Shown here: positions 8,235-15,651 of the stretch, in pieces
How the letters are laid out: the number at the start of each line of letters is the position of its first letter
How positions within the stretch are numbered: the stretch's first letter is position 1
Assembly (NCBI GenBank): GCA_019310195.1
Contig: JAFDET010000019.1
Coordinates: forward strand, 1 to 19,879
Origin: Deltaproteobacteria bacterium
GTDB taxonomy: Bacteria; Myxococcota_A; UBA9160; JAFDET01
Length of the DNA stretch: 19,879 bases
Direction: 5' to 3'
Notes under the pieces: generated by a model
What the model was told of the DNA's origin: nothing
Database searches by the model: none
The model's input: only the letters and a program-made list of their open reading frames with translations
Program-made: the position numbers and the translations under genes

Positions 8235-8290
8235 CAGGGCTGGCACCCAGCGCAGGACTGACCCCGCGTGCAGTTATGCAGGAACGTCCC
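8193..8290. repeat. REP/BIME-like long inverted repeat between convergent genes
   Basis: Bases 8193-8215 and the complement of 8268-8290 match at 22 of 23 positions. Inside them a second perfect stem, GGGTGCCA at 8217-8224 with TGGCACCC at 8241-8248, gives a nested hairpin. The structure lies between the stops of the hydratase (8137) and the sulfatase-fold gene (8303), so it may also end transcription from both sides or block exonucleases. No transposase is present in the window. Confidence 0.65.
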
Positions 8291-8302
8291 CCAATGCAGG
8301 CG

Positions 8303-9868
8303 CTAGTCGGTCTCGTCGACGTAGCCCAGGGCGCGTAGGGCCTCGAGGTCGGAGTTGGAGAGGCCGGAGGCGGGGAGCGGGGTCGCGGCCCAGCGCTCCA
8401 GCTCCGCGGCCAGGCGTTCGAGCTCCTCCGGGTATTGCGCCGCTACGTCCCGGGTCTCGCCGGGATCGCTGGCCAGGGCATAGAGCTCACGTCGCCAGCC
8501 GCCCTCGAGCCGCGGGTACTCGACCAGCTTCCAGTCCGCCGTGCGCGCGGTGCGCTCGCGCAGCTCGCCCGGCGTCCAGCTGCGGCCAGCCGCCAGGATC
8601 CGTTCGCGCACCTCCGGATGTGCGTCCCCGACGTCGCGGGTGAGCCCGGGGTCCGCCTGGTGGTCGTAGAGGGCGGGCGCTGCATTCGGCTCCAGACACA
8701 AGGACCAGGGCGCGTCGTGGAAGCAGTAGCGGTCGTCGGGGCGTCCGGATTGGGGCCGGGCGGTGTAGCGAACGCGCATGTTGGTGGCGCCTTCGGCCAG
8801 CGCCACCGAGGGAGCAGAGTCCCCATCGCCGCGCACACGCGAGGCCAGATCCAGGGCGTCGCCTTCCGGCCGCTCGCCGGGCGGTACGCCCGCCAGCGAG
8901 AGCAGGGTCGGGGCCAGGTCCTGCAGCCGAATCAGGCCGGCGTCGCGCCCGCGGGCCACGTCGGGGCCCGTGATCGCCAGGGGTACGCGCAGGCTGGCAT
9001 CGTGGACGCTGGGGCCGTGCTCGAAGAAGAGTTTCGACTCGCCCAGATTCTCGCCGTGGTCCGAAGTGTAGATCACGTAGGCGCGATCCAGCCGGCCCGC
9101 GCGACCCAGGCCCGCCAGCAGTCGACCTACCTGGGTGTCGGCATAGGCCACCTCGGCGTCGTAGAGCAGGGCGCAGGCCGGCACGACGGGCGCCGTGGCG
9201 CCGCCGTGGTTCGCCTGCATCTGGCCCTTGAACACCGTGCGCGCCTTCACCGCACTCATGAGGTCGCGGCACGCGTTCGCCTCGGGCCCCGGGTCGAAGT
9301 CCCGCGGCGGGTTGTAGGTGTAGTGCGGATCGGTGTAGTGGGCCCACAGGAAGAGCGGTCGCTCGGCCGGCACCCGCAGGGTCAGCTCCAGCGCCGTGTC
9401 GGTCACCTTCCAGCCGCGCTCGGTGCCCAGGTCCTCCTTCTCGCGGAAAATCTCGAAGCCGGTGTGCAGGTTCTCGTGGGCGCCCGCGACCCCGTTGGAA
9501 GAAACGCCGATGGTGGCGTAGCCGCGCGCCAGCAGGACCTCGGCCAGGGTGGTGCCGAAGCGGCGCGGCTCGGCCACCTCGCGCGAGCCGTGACGCCGGG
9601 GCTCGAGCCCGGTGAAGAGCGATGCCAGGGCGGGCGTGGTGCGCGGGAAGGGCGTCGTGGCCTGGGTGAAGAGGCGCCCGCGCTCCGCCAGTCCATCGAA
9701 GACCGGTGTGTTGGCTCCGTCGTGGCCGTAGGCGCCCAGGCGGTCGGCACGCAGGGTGTCCACGGTGATCAGCACCAGATCGGGCGCGTCGCGTCGCGAC
9801 CCGCAGCCCTGCGACAGCAGCAGCAGGCAGGCGGCGACGGCGGCCAGGCGGCGCCTGGCGCCGCGCAC
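8303..9868 (-). CDS. Sulfatase-fold lipoprotein hydrolase
   Basis: The 521-residue protein starts at GTG 9868, 1 base after the leuD stop. A signal ending LLLSQGCG (Cys22) marks a lipoprotein. The alkaline-phosphatase/sulfatase fold is shown by VDTLRADRLGAYG near residues 36-48 (metal-ligand Asp37) and TSDHGENLGE at 268-277 (Asp270, His271). The usual formylglycine signature CxPxR is absent. The aligned stretch TTPALASLFTG at 77-87 has Thr77 where Cys would be, and Leu for Arg. It may therefore be a Thr-nucleophile phospho-transferase or hydrolase, as in phosphoethanolamine transferases, or a degenerate member, rather than a formylglycine sulfatase. The C-terminal third contains the ELYALASDPGETRDVA motif typical of sulfatase tails. 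It probably acts in the periplasm or at the outer membrane. Confidence 0.8.
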   Translation of the reverse strand: MRGARRRLAAVAACLLLLSQGCGSRRDAPDLVLITVDTLRADRLGAYGHDGANTPVFDGLAERGRLFTQATTPFPRTTPALASLFTGLEPRRHGSREVAEPRRFGTTLAEVLLARGYATIGVSSNGVAGAHENLHTGFEIFREKEDLGTERGWKVTDTALELTLRVPAERPLFLWAHYTDPHYTYNPPRDFDPGPEANACRDLMSAVKARTVFKGQMQANHGGATAPVVPACALLYDAEVAYADTQVGRLLAGLGRAGRLDRAYVIYTSDHGENLGESKLFFEHGPSVHDASLRVPLAITGPDVARGRDAGLIRLQDLAPTLLSLAGVPPGERPEGDALDLASRVRGDGDSAPSVALAEGATNMRVRYTARPQSGRPDDRYCFHDAPWSLCLEPNAAPALYDHQADPGLTRDVGDAHPEVRERILAAGRSWTPGELRERTARTADWKLVEYPRLEGGWRRELYALASDPGETRDVAAQYPEELERLAAELERWAATPLPASGLSNSDLEALRALGYVDETD

Positions 9869-9869
9869 C

Positions 9870-10475
9870 CTAGAATCCCTGGACGTAGGGGAGGCGCTCG
9901 GCGGCGGCGTCGATGGCGTCGCCCGCCTCGAGGAGCACGGCGGTGGCGTTCCAGCTGCCCTCGATCAGCTGCGAGCGCGCGCCGTCGGGAACCTCCACCG
10001 GCACGGTTCCGCCCCGGTGGGTGAGGGTGCGCGCCTCGACGTCGAGCACCAGCTCCTGGCTGGGGTCCAGCTCCACCGAGTCCATCACCTCTTCCATGAC
10101 GTTGCGGGAGAGCGTGGCACAGGGAAGCCCCAGCGCGACGCAGTTGCCGAAGAAGATCTCGGCGAAGGACTCACCCACGAAGGCGCGGAAGCCGCGTCGC
10201 ATCAGCGCCTGGGGTGCGTGCTCGCGCGACGAGCCGCAGCCGAAGTTGCGCCCCACCAGCAGGATCGTGGTGTCCGCGAAGCGCTCGTCGTCCAGGGGGT
10301 GGTCGCCCTTGGCCTGGCGGCGATCGTCCTCGAAGGCGTGCTCGCCGAGCCCGTCGAAGGTGACCACGCGCATGAACCGCGCCGGGATGATGCGGTCGGT
10401 GTCGATGTCGTCACCGCGCAGGACACACGCGCGTCCCTCGACGCGAATCCGCGGCTCGGCGACCGTACCGGCCAT
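9870..10475 (-). CDS. leuD: 3-isopropylmalate dehydratase small subunit
   Basis: The 201-residue LeuD partners LeuC in converting 2-isopropylmalate to 3-isopropylmalate in leucine biosynthesis. The signatures are GDDIDTDRIIPARF near residues 21-34 and GRNFGCGSSREHAPQAL, the swivel-domain substrate loop. The length equals that of E. coli LeuD. The ATG at 10475 overlaps the leuC stop as TGATG, and GGAGGTG lies about 7 bases upstream inside leuC, so translation is coupled. The neighbouring sulfatase-fold gene follows 1 base after the stop; leuA and leuB are not in the window. Confidence 0.95.
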   Translation of the reverse strand: MAGTVAEPRIRVEGRACVLRGDDIDTDRIIPARFMRVVTFDGLGEHAFEDDRRQAKGDHPLDDERFADTTILLVGRNFGCGSSREHAPQALMRRGFRAFVGESFAEIFFGNCVALGLPCATLSRNVMEEVMDSVELDPSQELVLDVEARTLTHRGGTVPVEVPDGARSQLIEGSWNATAVLLEAGDAIDAAAERLPYVQGF

Positions 10476-11875
10476 CACAGCACCTCCCGAATGTCGGTGA
10501 CCTGTCCCTTCAGCGCCGCCGCAGCCACCATGGCCGGCGACATCAGCAGCGTGCGCCCGGTGGGCGAGCCCTGGCGGCCCTTGAAGTTGCGGTTGCTCGA
10601 CGACGCGCACAGCTCGCGCCCGGACAGCTTGTCCGGGTTCATGGCCAGGCACATGGAGCAGCCCGGCTCCCGCCAGTCGAAGCCCGCGCTGCGGAAGATC
10701 TCCGGCAGGCCTTCCTGCTCCGCCTGCCGGGCGACGTCGTGGGACCCGGGCACCACCAGCGTGCGCACACCCGGGGCCACCTGGCCCGTGCGCGCCACGC
10801 GTGCCGCCTCGCGCAGGTCCGAGATGCGGCCGTTGGTGCAGGAGCCGATGAAGGCCACGTCCACCTTGGTGCCCAGCAGTGGCTCGCCGGCCCGCAGGTC
10901 CATGAAGCGCAACGCTTCCTCGGCGCCGGCGCGCTCGTCCACGGGGTAGCTCTCGAGCGCCGGAAGCGGCTCGTCCACGGCGACGCTCTGGCCTGGGTTG
11001 ATTCCCCAGGTCACCGTGGGCGCGATGGCGGCGGCATCGAGCTCCACCTGATCCGCGTAGTCGGCATCCGGGTCGCTGGCCATCCCGCGCCACCAGGTGA
11101 CCGCGCGCTCGAACGCCTCGCCCTGGGGCACGTACTCGCGGCCGCGCAGGTACTCGAAGGTGGCGTCGTCCGGGTTCACGTAGCCCGCGCGCGCGCCGCC
11201 CTCGATGGACATGTTGCAGACGGTCATGCGCTCTTCGAGGCTCATGGCCTCGATGGCGGAGCCCGCGTACTCGTAGGCGTAGCCGATCCCGCCCTTGACT
11301 CCGAGACGCCGGATGATCTCCAGGATCACGTCCTTGGCGTAGACGCCGGCGGCGAGCTTGCCCTCCACGGCGATGCGCCGCACCTGCGGGCGCGCCAGCG
11401 CCAGGCACTGGGTGGCGAGCACGTCGCGCACCTGGCTGGTGCCGATGCCGAAGGCCACCGCGCCGAAGGCGCCGTGCGTCGAGGTGTGGCTATCGCCGCA
11501 GGCGATGGTCATGCCCGGCTGGGTGAGGCCGAGCTCGGGGCCGATCACGTGCACGATGCCCTGGCGTCCGCTGGCCGCGTCGAACAGGGTGACACCGTGC
11601 TCGGCGCAGTTGCGTTCCAGCTCGGCCATCATCGCCTCGGCCAGCGGGTCCGCCAGCGGGCGGGCCTGGGACTGGGTGGGGATGATGTGGTCCACCGTGG
11701 CAAAGGTGCGCTGCGGAAAGCGCACCCGGCCGCCCATGTCGCGAATCGACGCAAAGGCCTGGGGACTCGTCACCTCGTGGATGAGATGGAGCCCGATCAG
11801 GAGCTGCGTCTGGCCGCTGGGAAGCTCGCGGACCGTGTGCAGATCCCAGACCTTGTCGAGGAGATTGCGTCCCAT
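10475..11875 (-). CDS. leuC: 3-isopropylmalate dehydratase large subunit
   Basis: The 466-residue protein is an aconitase-family hydro-lyase, the same length as E. coli LeuC. The [4Fe-4S] cluster ligands are visible as Cys346 in GSCTNGR and Cys406 and Cys409 in EPGCSMCLAMNPD. Other family motifs are TVDHIIPT, the GDSHTSTHGAFGA loop and SSNRNFKGRQG near the C-terminus. It starts at ATG 11875 with only a weak ribosome binding site (CGGGT). It heads the leuC-leuD-sulfatase operon and diverges from the carboxylesterase at 11955 across a 79-base gap. No leucine-rich leader peptide or T-box-like structure was seen in that short gap. Confidence 0.96.
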   Translation of the reverse strand: MGRNLLDKVWDLHTVRELPSGQTQLLIGLHLIHEVTSPQAFASIRDMGGRVRFPQRTFATVDHIIPTQSQARPLADPLAEAMMAELERNCAEHGVTLFDAASGRQGIVHVIGPELGLTQPGMTIACGDSHTSTHGAFGAVAFGIGTSQVRDVLATQCLALARPQVRRIAVEGKLAAGVYAKDVILEIIRRLGVKGGIGYAYEYAGSAIEAMSLEERMTVCNMSIEGGARAGYVNPDDATFEYLRGREYVPQGEAFERAVTWWRGMASDPDADYADQVELDAAAIAPTVTWGINPGQSVAVDEPLPALESYPVDERAGAEEALRFMDLRAGEPLLGTKVDVAFIGSCTNGRISDLREAARVARTGQVAPGVRTLVVPGSHDVARQAEQEGLPEIFRSAGFDWREPGCSMCLAMNPDKLSGRELCASSSNRNFKGRQGSPTGRTLLMSPAMVAAAALKGQVTDIREVL

Positions 11876-11903
11876 GGGTGTACCCGGATGCCGCCGGAAG
11901 GCC

Positions 11904-11946
11904 CTTCTGTAGCGCACGGGCGGCACTGCGGCACAGAAGCTAGCCT
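11904..11946. promoter_or_regulatory. Inverted repeat and -10-like box in the leuC/esterase divergent gap
   Basis: CTTCTGT at 11904-11910 and ACAGAAG at 11933-11939 form a 7-base inverted repeat with a 22-base spacer, typical of an operator shape but not specific. TAGCCT at 11941-11946 resembles a -10 hexamer reading right. It lies only 8 bases before the esterase ATG, so a transcript from it would be nearly leaderless. No clear -35 box is seen. Confidence 0.22.
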
Positions 11947-11954
11947 GCGCCCCG

Positions 11955-12620
11955 ATGCAGATCCTGCACACGGCGCACGTGCCGGCCGGCGACGGTCCCT
12001 TTCCGACCATCTTCGCGCTTCACGGGTGGGGTGCCAGCGCCCACGACCTGCTCGGCCTGGCTCCCTTCCTGCTGCGCGGCGAGGCCCTGGTCATCTGTCC
12101 CCAGGGCGCCATCGAGGTTCCCGTCGGCCCGGGCGTGCCCGGCTACGGCTGGTTTCCGATCACCGAGGGCGGGCCGCTCGATCCGGAGGCCTTCACCGCC
12201 GCGGCCGAGAGCCTGGGCGCTTTCCTGGACGAGGCCTGTGAACGTTACCCGGTCGATCCCCGCAAGACGGTGCTGTTGGGCTTCAGCCAGGGCGGGGTCA
12301 TGGCCTACGACCACGCGCTGCGGCAGCCGAGCCGCTACGCCGGGCTGGTGGCGCTGTCGTCGTGGCTCCCGGAGTCGCTGGCTCAGACCATTCCCAAGCT
12401 TCCCGAGCACGAGAACTGGCCGGTCTTCGTCTCCCACGGCACCGAGGACCCGATGATCGGCATCGACCGCGCCCGCGAGTCGCGCGACGCCCTGCTGCCC
12501 TTCCAGGTGGGGCTCACCTACCGCGAGTACGAGATGGGTCACGAGATCCGTCCCGAGTTGCTGCGCGACCTGCTGGAGTGGCTGGAGAGCAAGGTCGTCT
12601 CACCGATCCTGCTGGTCTGA
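11955..12620 (+). CDS. Phospholipase/carboxylesterase-type alpha/beta hydrolase
   Basis: The 221-residue cytosolic hydrolase has the small carboxylesterase/acyl-protein-thioesterase fold. The features are an N-terminal ALHGWGAS oxyanion segment near residues 21-28, the nucleophile elbow GFSQGG with Ser111, Asp165 in HGTEDPMI, and His196 in EMGHEI. Length and triad spacing match the family (about 200-225 residues). No signal peptide is present. The ATG at 11955 has no Shine-Dalgarno upstream, so the start may be leaderless. The stop is 1 base before the GTG of the deacetylase. The substrate is unknown; short-chain esters or deacylation are likely. Confidence 0.87.
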   Translation: MQILHTAHVPAGDGPFPTIFALHGWGASAHDLLGLAPFLLRGEALVICPQGAIEVPVGPGVPGYGWFPITEGGPLDPEAFTAAAESLGAFLDEACERYPVDPRKTVLLGFSQGGVMAYDHALRQPSRYAGLVALSSWLPESLAQTIPKLPEHENWPVFVSHGTEDPMIGIDRARESRDALLPFQVGLTYREYEMGHEIRPELLRDLLEWLESKVVSPILLV

Positions 12621-12621
12621 C

Positions 12622-13347
12622 GTGGCGCGCCACGTGGCTCGGCTGGGGCTCGCACTGGCGCTTTCGGCGCTGGTCCACGGCTGCCGCGCCGACGACCTCT
12701 GGGGCCTGGTGGTCGAGCCGAACCCGGCCGTGGTGTACTCGATTCCCACGAACCAGCCGGTGGTGGCGCTCACCATCGACGATGGCCCCCACGCCGAGTC
12801 CACTCCGCGCATCCTCGAGGTGCTGCATCGGCATCGCGCCACCGCCACCTTCTTCCTGATCGCCGACCACGTGTTCGGCAACGAAGGGATCGTCTCCGCC
12901 ATCAGCGCCAGCGGGCACGAGATCGGCAACCACGGAGCCCATGACGCCGCCGCCATCGATCTGGGGGCAGAGCACTTCGAGCACGACCTGGTCCAGTCCG
13001 ACCTGATCCTGTCGCGGTTCGGTGCGCCGCGCTGGTTCCGGCCCGGCTCGGGCTGGTACGACGACTGGATGCTCGAGATCCTGGCCCGGCACGGCTACAC
13101 CGCGGCGCTGGGCACCGTCTACCCCATGGACGCCCAGCTTCCCTGGACGAACCTGGCGCGGAGGTTCATCCTCTGGAAGATCCGGCCGGGAGCGGTGATC
13201 ATCCTGCACGACGGGGGCGATCGGGGATCCCGGACGGCAGAGTTGTTGGACTCCCTGCTGCCCGATCTCGAGCGCCGCGGCTTCCGCGTGACCGGGCTCT
13301 CGGAGCTTCAGTCGCTGTCCCAGACCGAGGAGGGGAAGACCCCATGA
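12622..13347 (+). CDS. Polysaccharide deacetylase (NodB domain) lipoprotein
   Basis: The 241-residue product starts at GTG 12622, 1 base after the esterase stop. A short signal ends LVHGC (Cys21), so it is probably a lipoprotein or secreted. It has a carbohydrate esterase family 4 core: motif 1 TIDDGP at 51-56 with catalytic and metal Asp53/54, motif 2 in GNHGAHD (His104), motif 3 FRPGSG near 139-144, and ILHDG at 194-198 with His196. Motif 2 is altered: the second metal His of the usual HxxxH falls on Asp108, with His107 beside it. That variant occurs in a divergent branch of the family, as far as I recall. It probably removes acetyl groups from an envelope or cell-wall glycan. It overlaps the next gene as ATGA. 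Confidence 0.88.
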   Translation: MARHVARLGLALALSALVHGCRADDLWGLVVEPNPAVVYSIPTNQPVVALTIDDGPHAESTPRILEVLHRHRATATFFLIADHVFGNEGIVSAISASGHEIGNHGAHDAAAIDLGAEHFEHDLVQSDLILSRFGAPRWFRPGSGWYDDWMLEILARHGYTAALGTVYPMDAQLPWTNLARRFILWKIRPGAVIILHDGGDRGSRTAELLDSLLPDLERRGFRVTGLSELQSLSQTEEGKTP

Positions 13348-14687
13348 ACCGCATCGCACTGGCCCTGATGCTGGCCCTGGCGCCCGGCTGCGCCGCCATC
13401 GACCAGCTCTTCGTCCCGCCCACCGACCAGGTGGTGGTCACCGTGCGGCCCGACCCGATCTACGAGGAGCTCGTCGACACCTACGTCGAGATGTGTGCCG
13501 TGAGTCAGTACCGGCCGGTCAAAGGGGTGCTGGGGGGCACCCCGGGACACGCTGTCATGTACCTGAAGGGGGCGTGCTTCGACGAGGATGCGGGCTACCC
13601 GCGCCTGCGCCGCTGCAAAGGGAACACGGCGGATCGCAGCAGCCCCGAGCACGGGGCCGGCGTCTCGGTGAACAAGTGGTTCAAGAACGTCAACTGGGTG
13701 GCTACTCCCGGCAAGAAGCTCTTCTTCGACGGCGACCTGGGTCCCTACGACATGCTGGACCAGGCCCACTACGACCGCACCGTGCAGAAGGCCGTGGATC
13801 TGGGCATGTACAAGGGCGTGGAGATCCATCCGATTCCCGGCAAGGAGGACATCTCCACCGCGGAGTTCGTGGCGTACGACTCGATCGGCACGGACTTCGC
13901 GCTGCGCTTCGGACGCAGCGCCTTCTGCACGCGACTGCCGCTCTGGCCGGAGCAGCTCGCTCAGGTCATGGACTACCTGAACTCCCTCAACGATGAGTAC
14001 CACTCGGGGAAGCAGGAGTACAACTGGAGCGGCTACGCCGACAATTGCGTCCACACGTTGCACAACGCGGTGGCGGCGGCGGGCATCTGGAAGCCGAAGT
14101 CGGTGCGCGCCGTGAAGCTGCGCCAGCTCTTCAACATCGCGGTCCCCGCCAATACTTTCATCGACCTGGCCTATCTCGCCAACCGCTACCCGATCGAGAA
14201 CCTGAACAAGATCCGGCGCGACGAGCTCCAGTGGCACAATCTCACGGAGCGCGACTGGCTTCCCTCGGGCCCGGGCGGCCTGGTCAAGAGCCTGGCGGTG
14301 CACCAGGAGAACGAGCTCTACGACACCAAGTTCCGCATGCTGGTGCAGGAGGGCTGGTTCACCGCGGGCAACGTCAAGAAGGCGCGCAAGCTACTGGTGG
14401 ACGGGCGCTACGCCCAGCTGGACGCCAATCTCCACTACTTCCGGCAGCGCTACGACCGGATCCTCGAGAAGCGCAAGCCCAACAACTGGGTGGACAAGCT
14501 GCGCGGCGAGGACTACCGCAACGACAAGGCGGCCTACTACGCCTATATCGAGCGGCGCCGCAAGCGGCTGGACGAGCTCTTCGACGAGCTGGCCGAGCTG
14601 GACAAGAAGCGCGCGCGGCTGCTCGAACGGGCCCGTGCGGACTGGGAGAAGGAGATGGGACGCCCACCGGCGCCCGTTTCGCCGTGA
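13344..14687 (+). CDS. Unrecognised 447-residue lipoprotein, possible permuted papain-like hydrolase
   Basis: It starts at ATG 13344, overlapping the deacetylase stop as ATGA, with GGAGGGG 8 bases upstream. The signal LALMLALAPGC (Cys16) marks a lipoprotein. I do not recognise the family. Two conserved-looking patches stand out: GTPGHAVMYLKGAC at about 65-78 (His69) and YADNCVHTLHNAVAAAG at 231-247 (Cys235). The order His then Cys, with NC at the start of a helix, is what permuted NlpC/P60-like and DUF4105-type papain folds show, so a cell-wall peptidase or acyltransferase is a reasonable guess. The last 45 residues or so are charged and heptad-like (ERRRKRLDELFDELAELDKK), probably a coiled coil. 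Its place beside a glycan deacetylase supports an envelope role. Confidence 0.7.
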   Translation: MNRIALALMLALAPGCAAIDQLFVPPTDQVVVTVRPDPIYEELVDTYVEMCAVSQYRPVKGVLGGTPGHAVMYLKGACFDEDAGYPRLRRCKGNTADRSSPEHGAGVSVNKWFKNVNWVATPGKKLFFDGDLGPYDMLDQAHYDRTVQKAVDLGMYKGVEIHPIPGKEDISTAEFVAYDSIGTDFALRFGRSAFCTRLPLWPEQLAQVMDYLNSLNDEYHSGKQEYNWSGYADNCVHTLHNAVAAAGIWKPKSVRAVKLRQLFNIAVPANTFIDLAYLANRYPIENLNKIRRDELQWHNLTERDWLPSGPGGLVKSLAVHQENELYDTKFRMLVQEGWFTAGNVKKARKLLVDGRYAQLDANLHYFRQRYDRILEKRKPNNWVDKLRGEDYRNDKAAYYAYIERRRKRLDELFDELAELDKKRARLLERARADWEKEMGRPPAPVSP

Positions 14688-14701
14688 CCGCGCCCGTCTG
14701 A

Positions 14702-14707
14702 TAGCCT
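14702..14707 (+). promoter_or_regulatory. Candidate -10 box for tRNA-Pro
   Basis: TAGCCT, preceded by TGA (an extended -10-like TG), ends 10 bases before the tRNA. The same hexamer precedes the esterase gene. No -35 box is obvious upstream, where the previous gene ends at 14687. Confidence 0.2.
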
Positions 14708-14717
14708 CGTCCGGCGT

Positions 14718-14793
14718 CGGGGCGTAGCTCAGTGGCCAGAGCCGGAACTTTGGGGGTTCCGCGTCGTGGGTTCGAATCCCACCGCCCCGACCA
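14718..14793 (+). tRNA. tRNA-Pro (anticodon UGG), CCA encoded
   Basis: The cloverleaf can be folded by hand. The acceptor strands are CGGGGCG (14718-14724) with CGCCCCG (14783-14789), 7 of 7 paired. The D stem is GCTC with GAGC. The anticodon stem is GGAAC (14744-14748) with GTTCC (14756-14760) around TTTGGGG, giving anticodon TGG at 14751-14753 and G37. The T arm is GTGGG, TTCGAAT, CCCAC. Discriminator A at 14790 is followed by CCA at 14791-14793. The C1-G72 pair and A73 fit bacterial tRNA-Pro. The UGG anticodon can read all or most proline codons. It is convergent with the pst operon, whose last stop is 22 bases away. Confidence 0.95.
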
Positions 14794-14814
14794 CCCGCCC
14801 GCCCGCGTCCCTTC

Positions 14815-15651
14815 TCAGCCCCGTCGGCCCCGGACGTAGGCGGCCGTCAGCTCCTGGGTGGGGGTCTCGAAGATCTGGCGTACGGCGCCGTGCTCGACGA
14901 GCCGGCCCGCCTCTTCCTGCTTCCAGAAGAGGGCGGCCCAGTCGGAGATGCGCCGGGCTTGCGCCAGGTTGTGGGTGACGATGAGGACGGTCACCCGGCC
15001 CCGCAGGCCCGCGATCAGGTCCTCGACCACGCCGCCGGCCAGGGGATCCAGCGCGCTGCACGGCTCGTCCATCAGCAGGATCTCGGGCTCCAGCACGAGG
15101 GCTCGGGCGATGCACAGCCGCTGCTGCTGGCCGCCCGAGAGCGCCAGCGCGGGGCTCTCGAGGCGGTCTTTCACCTCGTCCCATAGCCCCACGTTGCGCA
15201 GCGCGCGCTCGGTGGCGTCGGCGCGTCGGGTGCGGCTCCGCATGCCGTGCTCGCGGAGCGGCAGGTCCAGGTTGCGCCGGATCGAGAGCGGAAACGGGTT
15301 CGGCTTCTGGAACACCATCCCCACGCGACGGCGCAGCGCGATGACGTCGAGGCGGGGGTCCAGGAGGTCGAGGTCCGCGAGGCGCAGCTCCCCGCTCACC
15401 CGGGCCCCGGGGATGAGGTCGGTCAGGCGGTTGATGCAGCTCAGGAAGCTCGTCTTGCCGCAGCCCGACGGTCCCACCAGCGCCGTGATGCAGCCCGCAT
15501 GCACGTCCAGCGTGACGTCGTCGAAGGCCAGCGTCGGCCCGTAGCGAAGCGTGAGCCCCCGCGCGCGCACCAGGGGGCGCGGCTCGCAGCACGCAGCCCG
15601 CTCCTGCAGCGGCAGCCAGGGATCGAGGCTGGGTCGCTGGTTGTCGTTCAT
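14815..15651 (-). CDS. pstB: Phosphate (Pst) ABC transporter ATP-binding protein
   Basis: The 278-residue ATPase energises the PstSCAB importer. All ABC motifs are visible: Walker A GPSGCGKTS at 60-68, Q-loop Gln115 in FQKPNPFP (a PstB hallmark), signature LSGGQQQR at 171-178, Walker B ILLMDEP at 191-197 and H-loop His227. The CINRLTDLIPGARVSGE stretch after Walker A is also typical of PstB. The N-terminus is about 20 residues longer than E. coli PstB. The ATG at 15651 overlaps the pstA stop as ATGA. It is the last gene of the operon; no phoU follows. No clear terminator lies before the convergent tRNA. Confidence 0.93.
   Translation of the reverse strand: MNDNQRPSLDPWLPLQERAACCEPRPLVRARGLTLRYGPTLAFDDVTLDVHAGCITALVGPSGCGKTSFLSCINRLTDLIPGARVSGELRLADLDLLDPRLDVIALRRRVGMVFQKPNPFPLSIRRNLDLPLREHGMRSRTRRADATERALRNVGLWDEVKDRLESPALALSGGQQQRLCIARALVLEPEILLMDEPCSALDPLAGGVVEDLIAGLRGRVTVLIVTHNLAQARRISDWAALFWKQEEAGRLVEHGAVRQIFETPTQELTAAYVRGRRG

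Noticed and set aside
11876..11954. Leucine attenuator or T-box leader before leuC
   Set aside because: The gap is only 79 bases, has no run of leucine codons after a start and no terminator stem followed by T residues.
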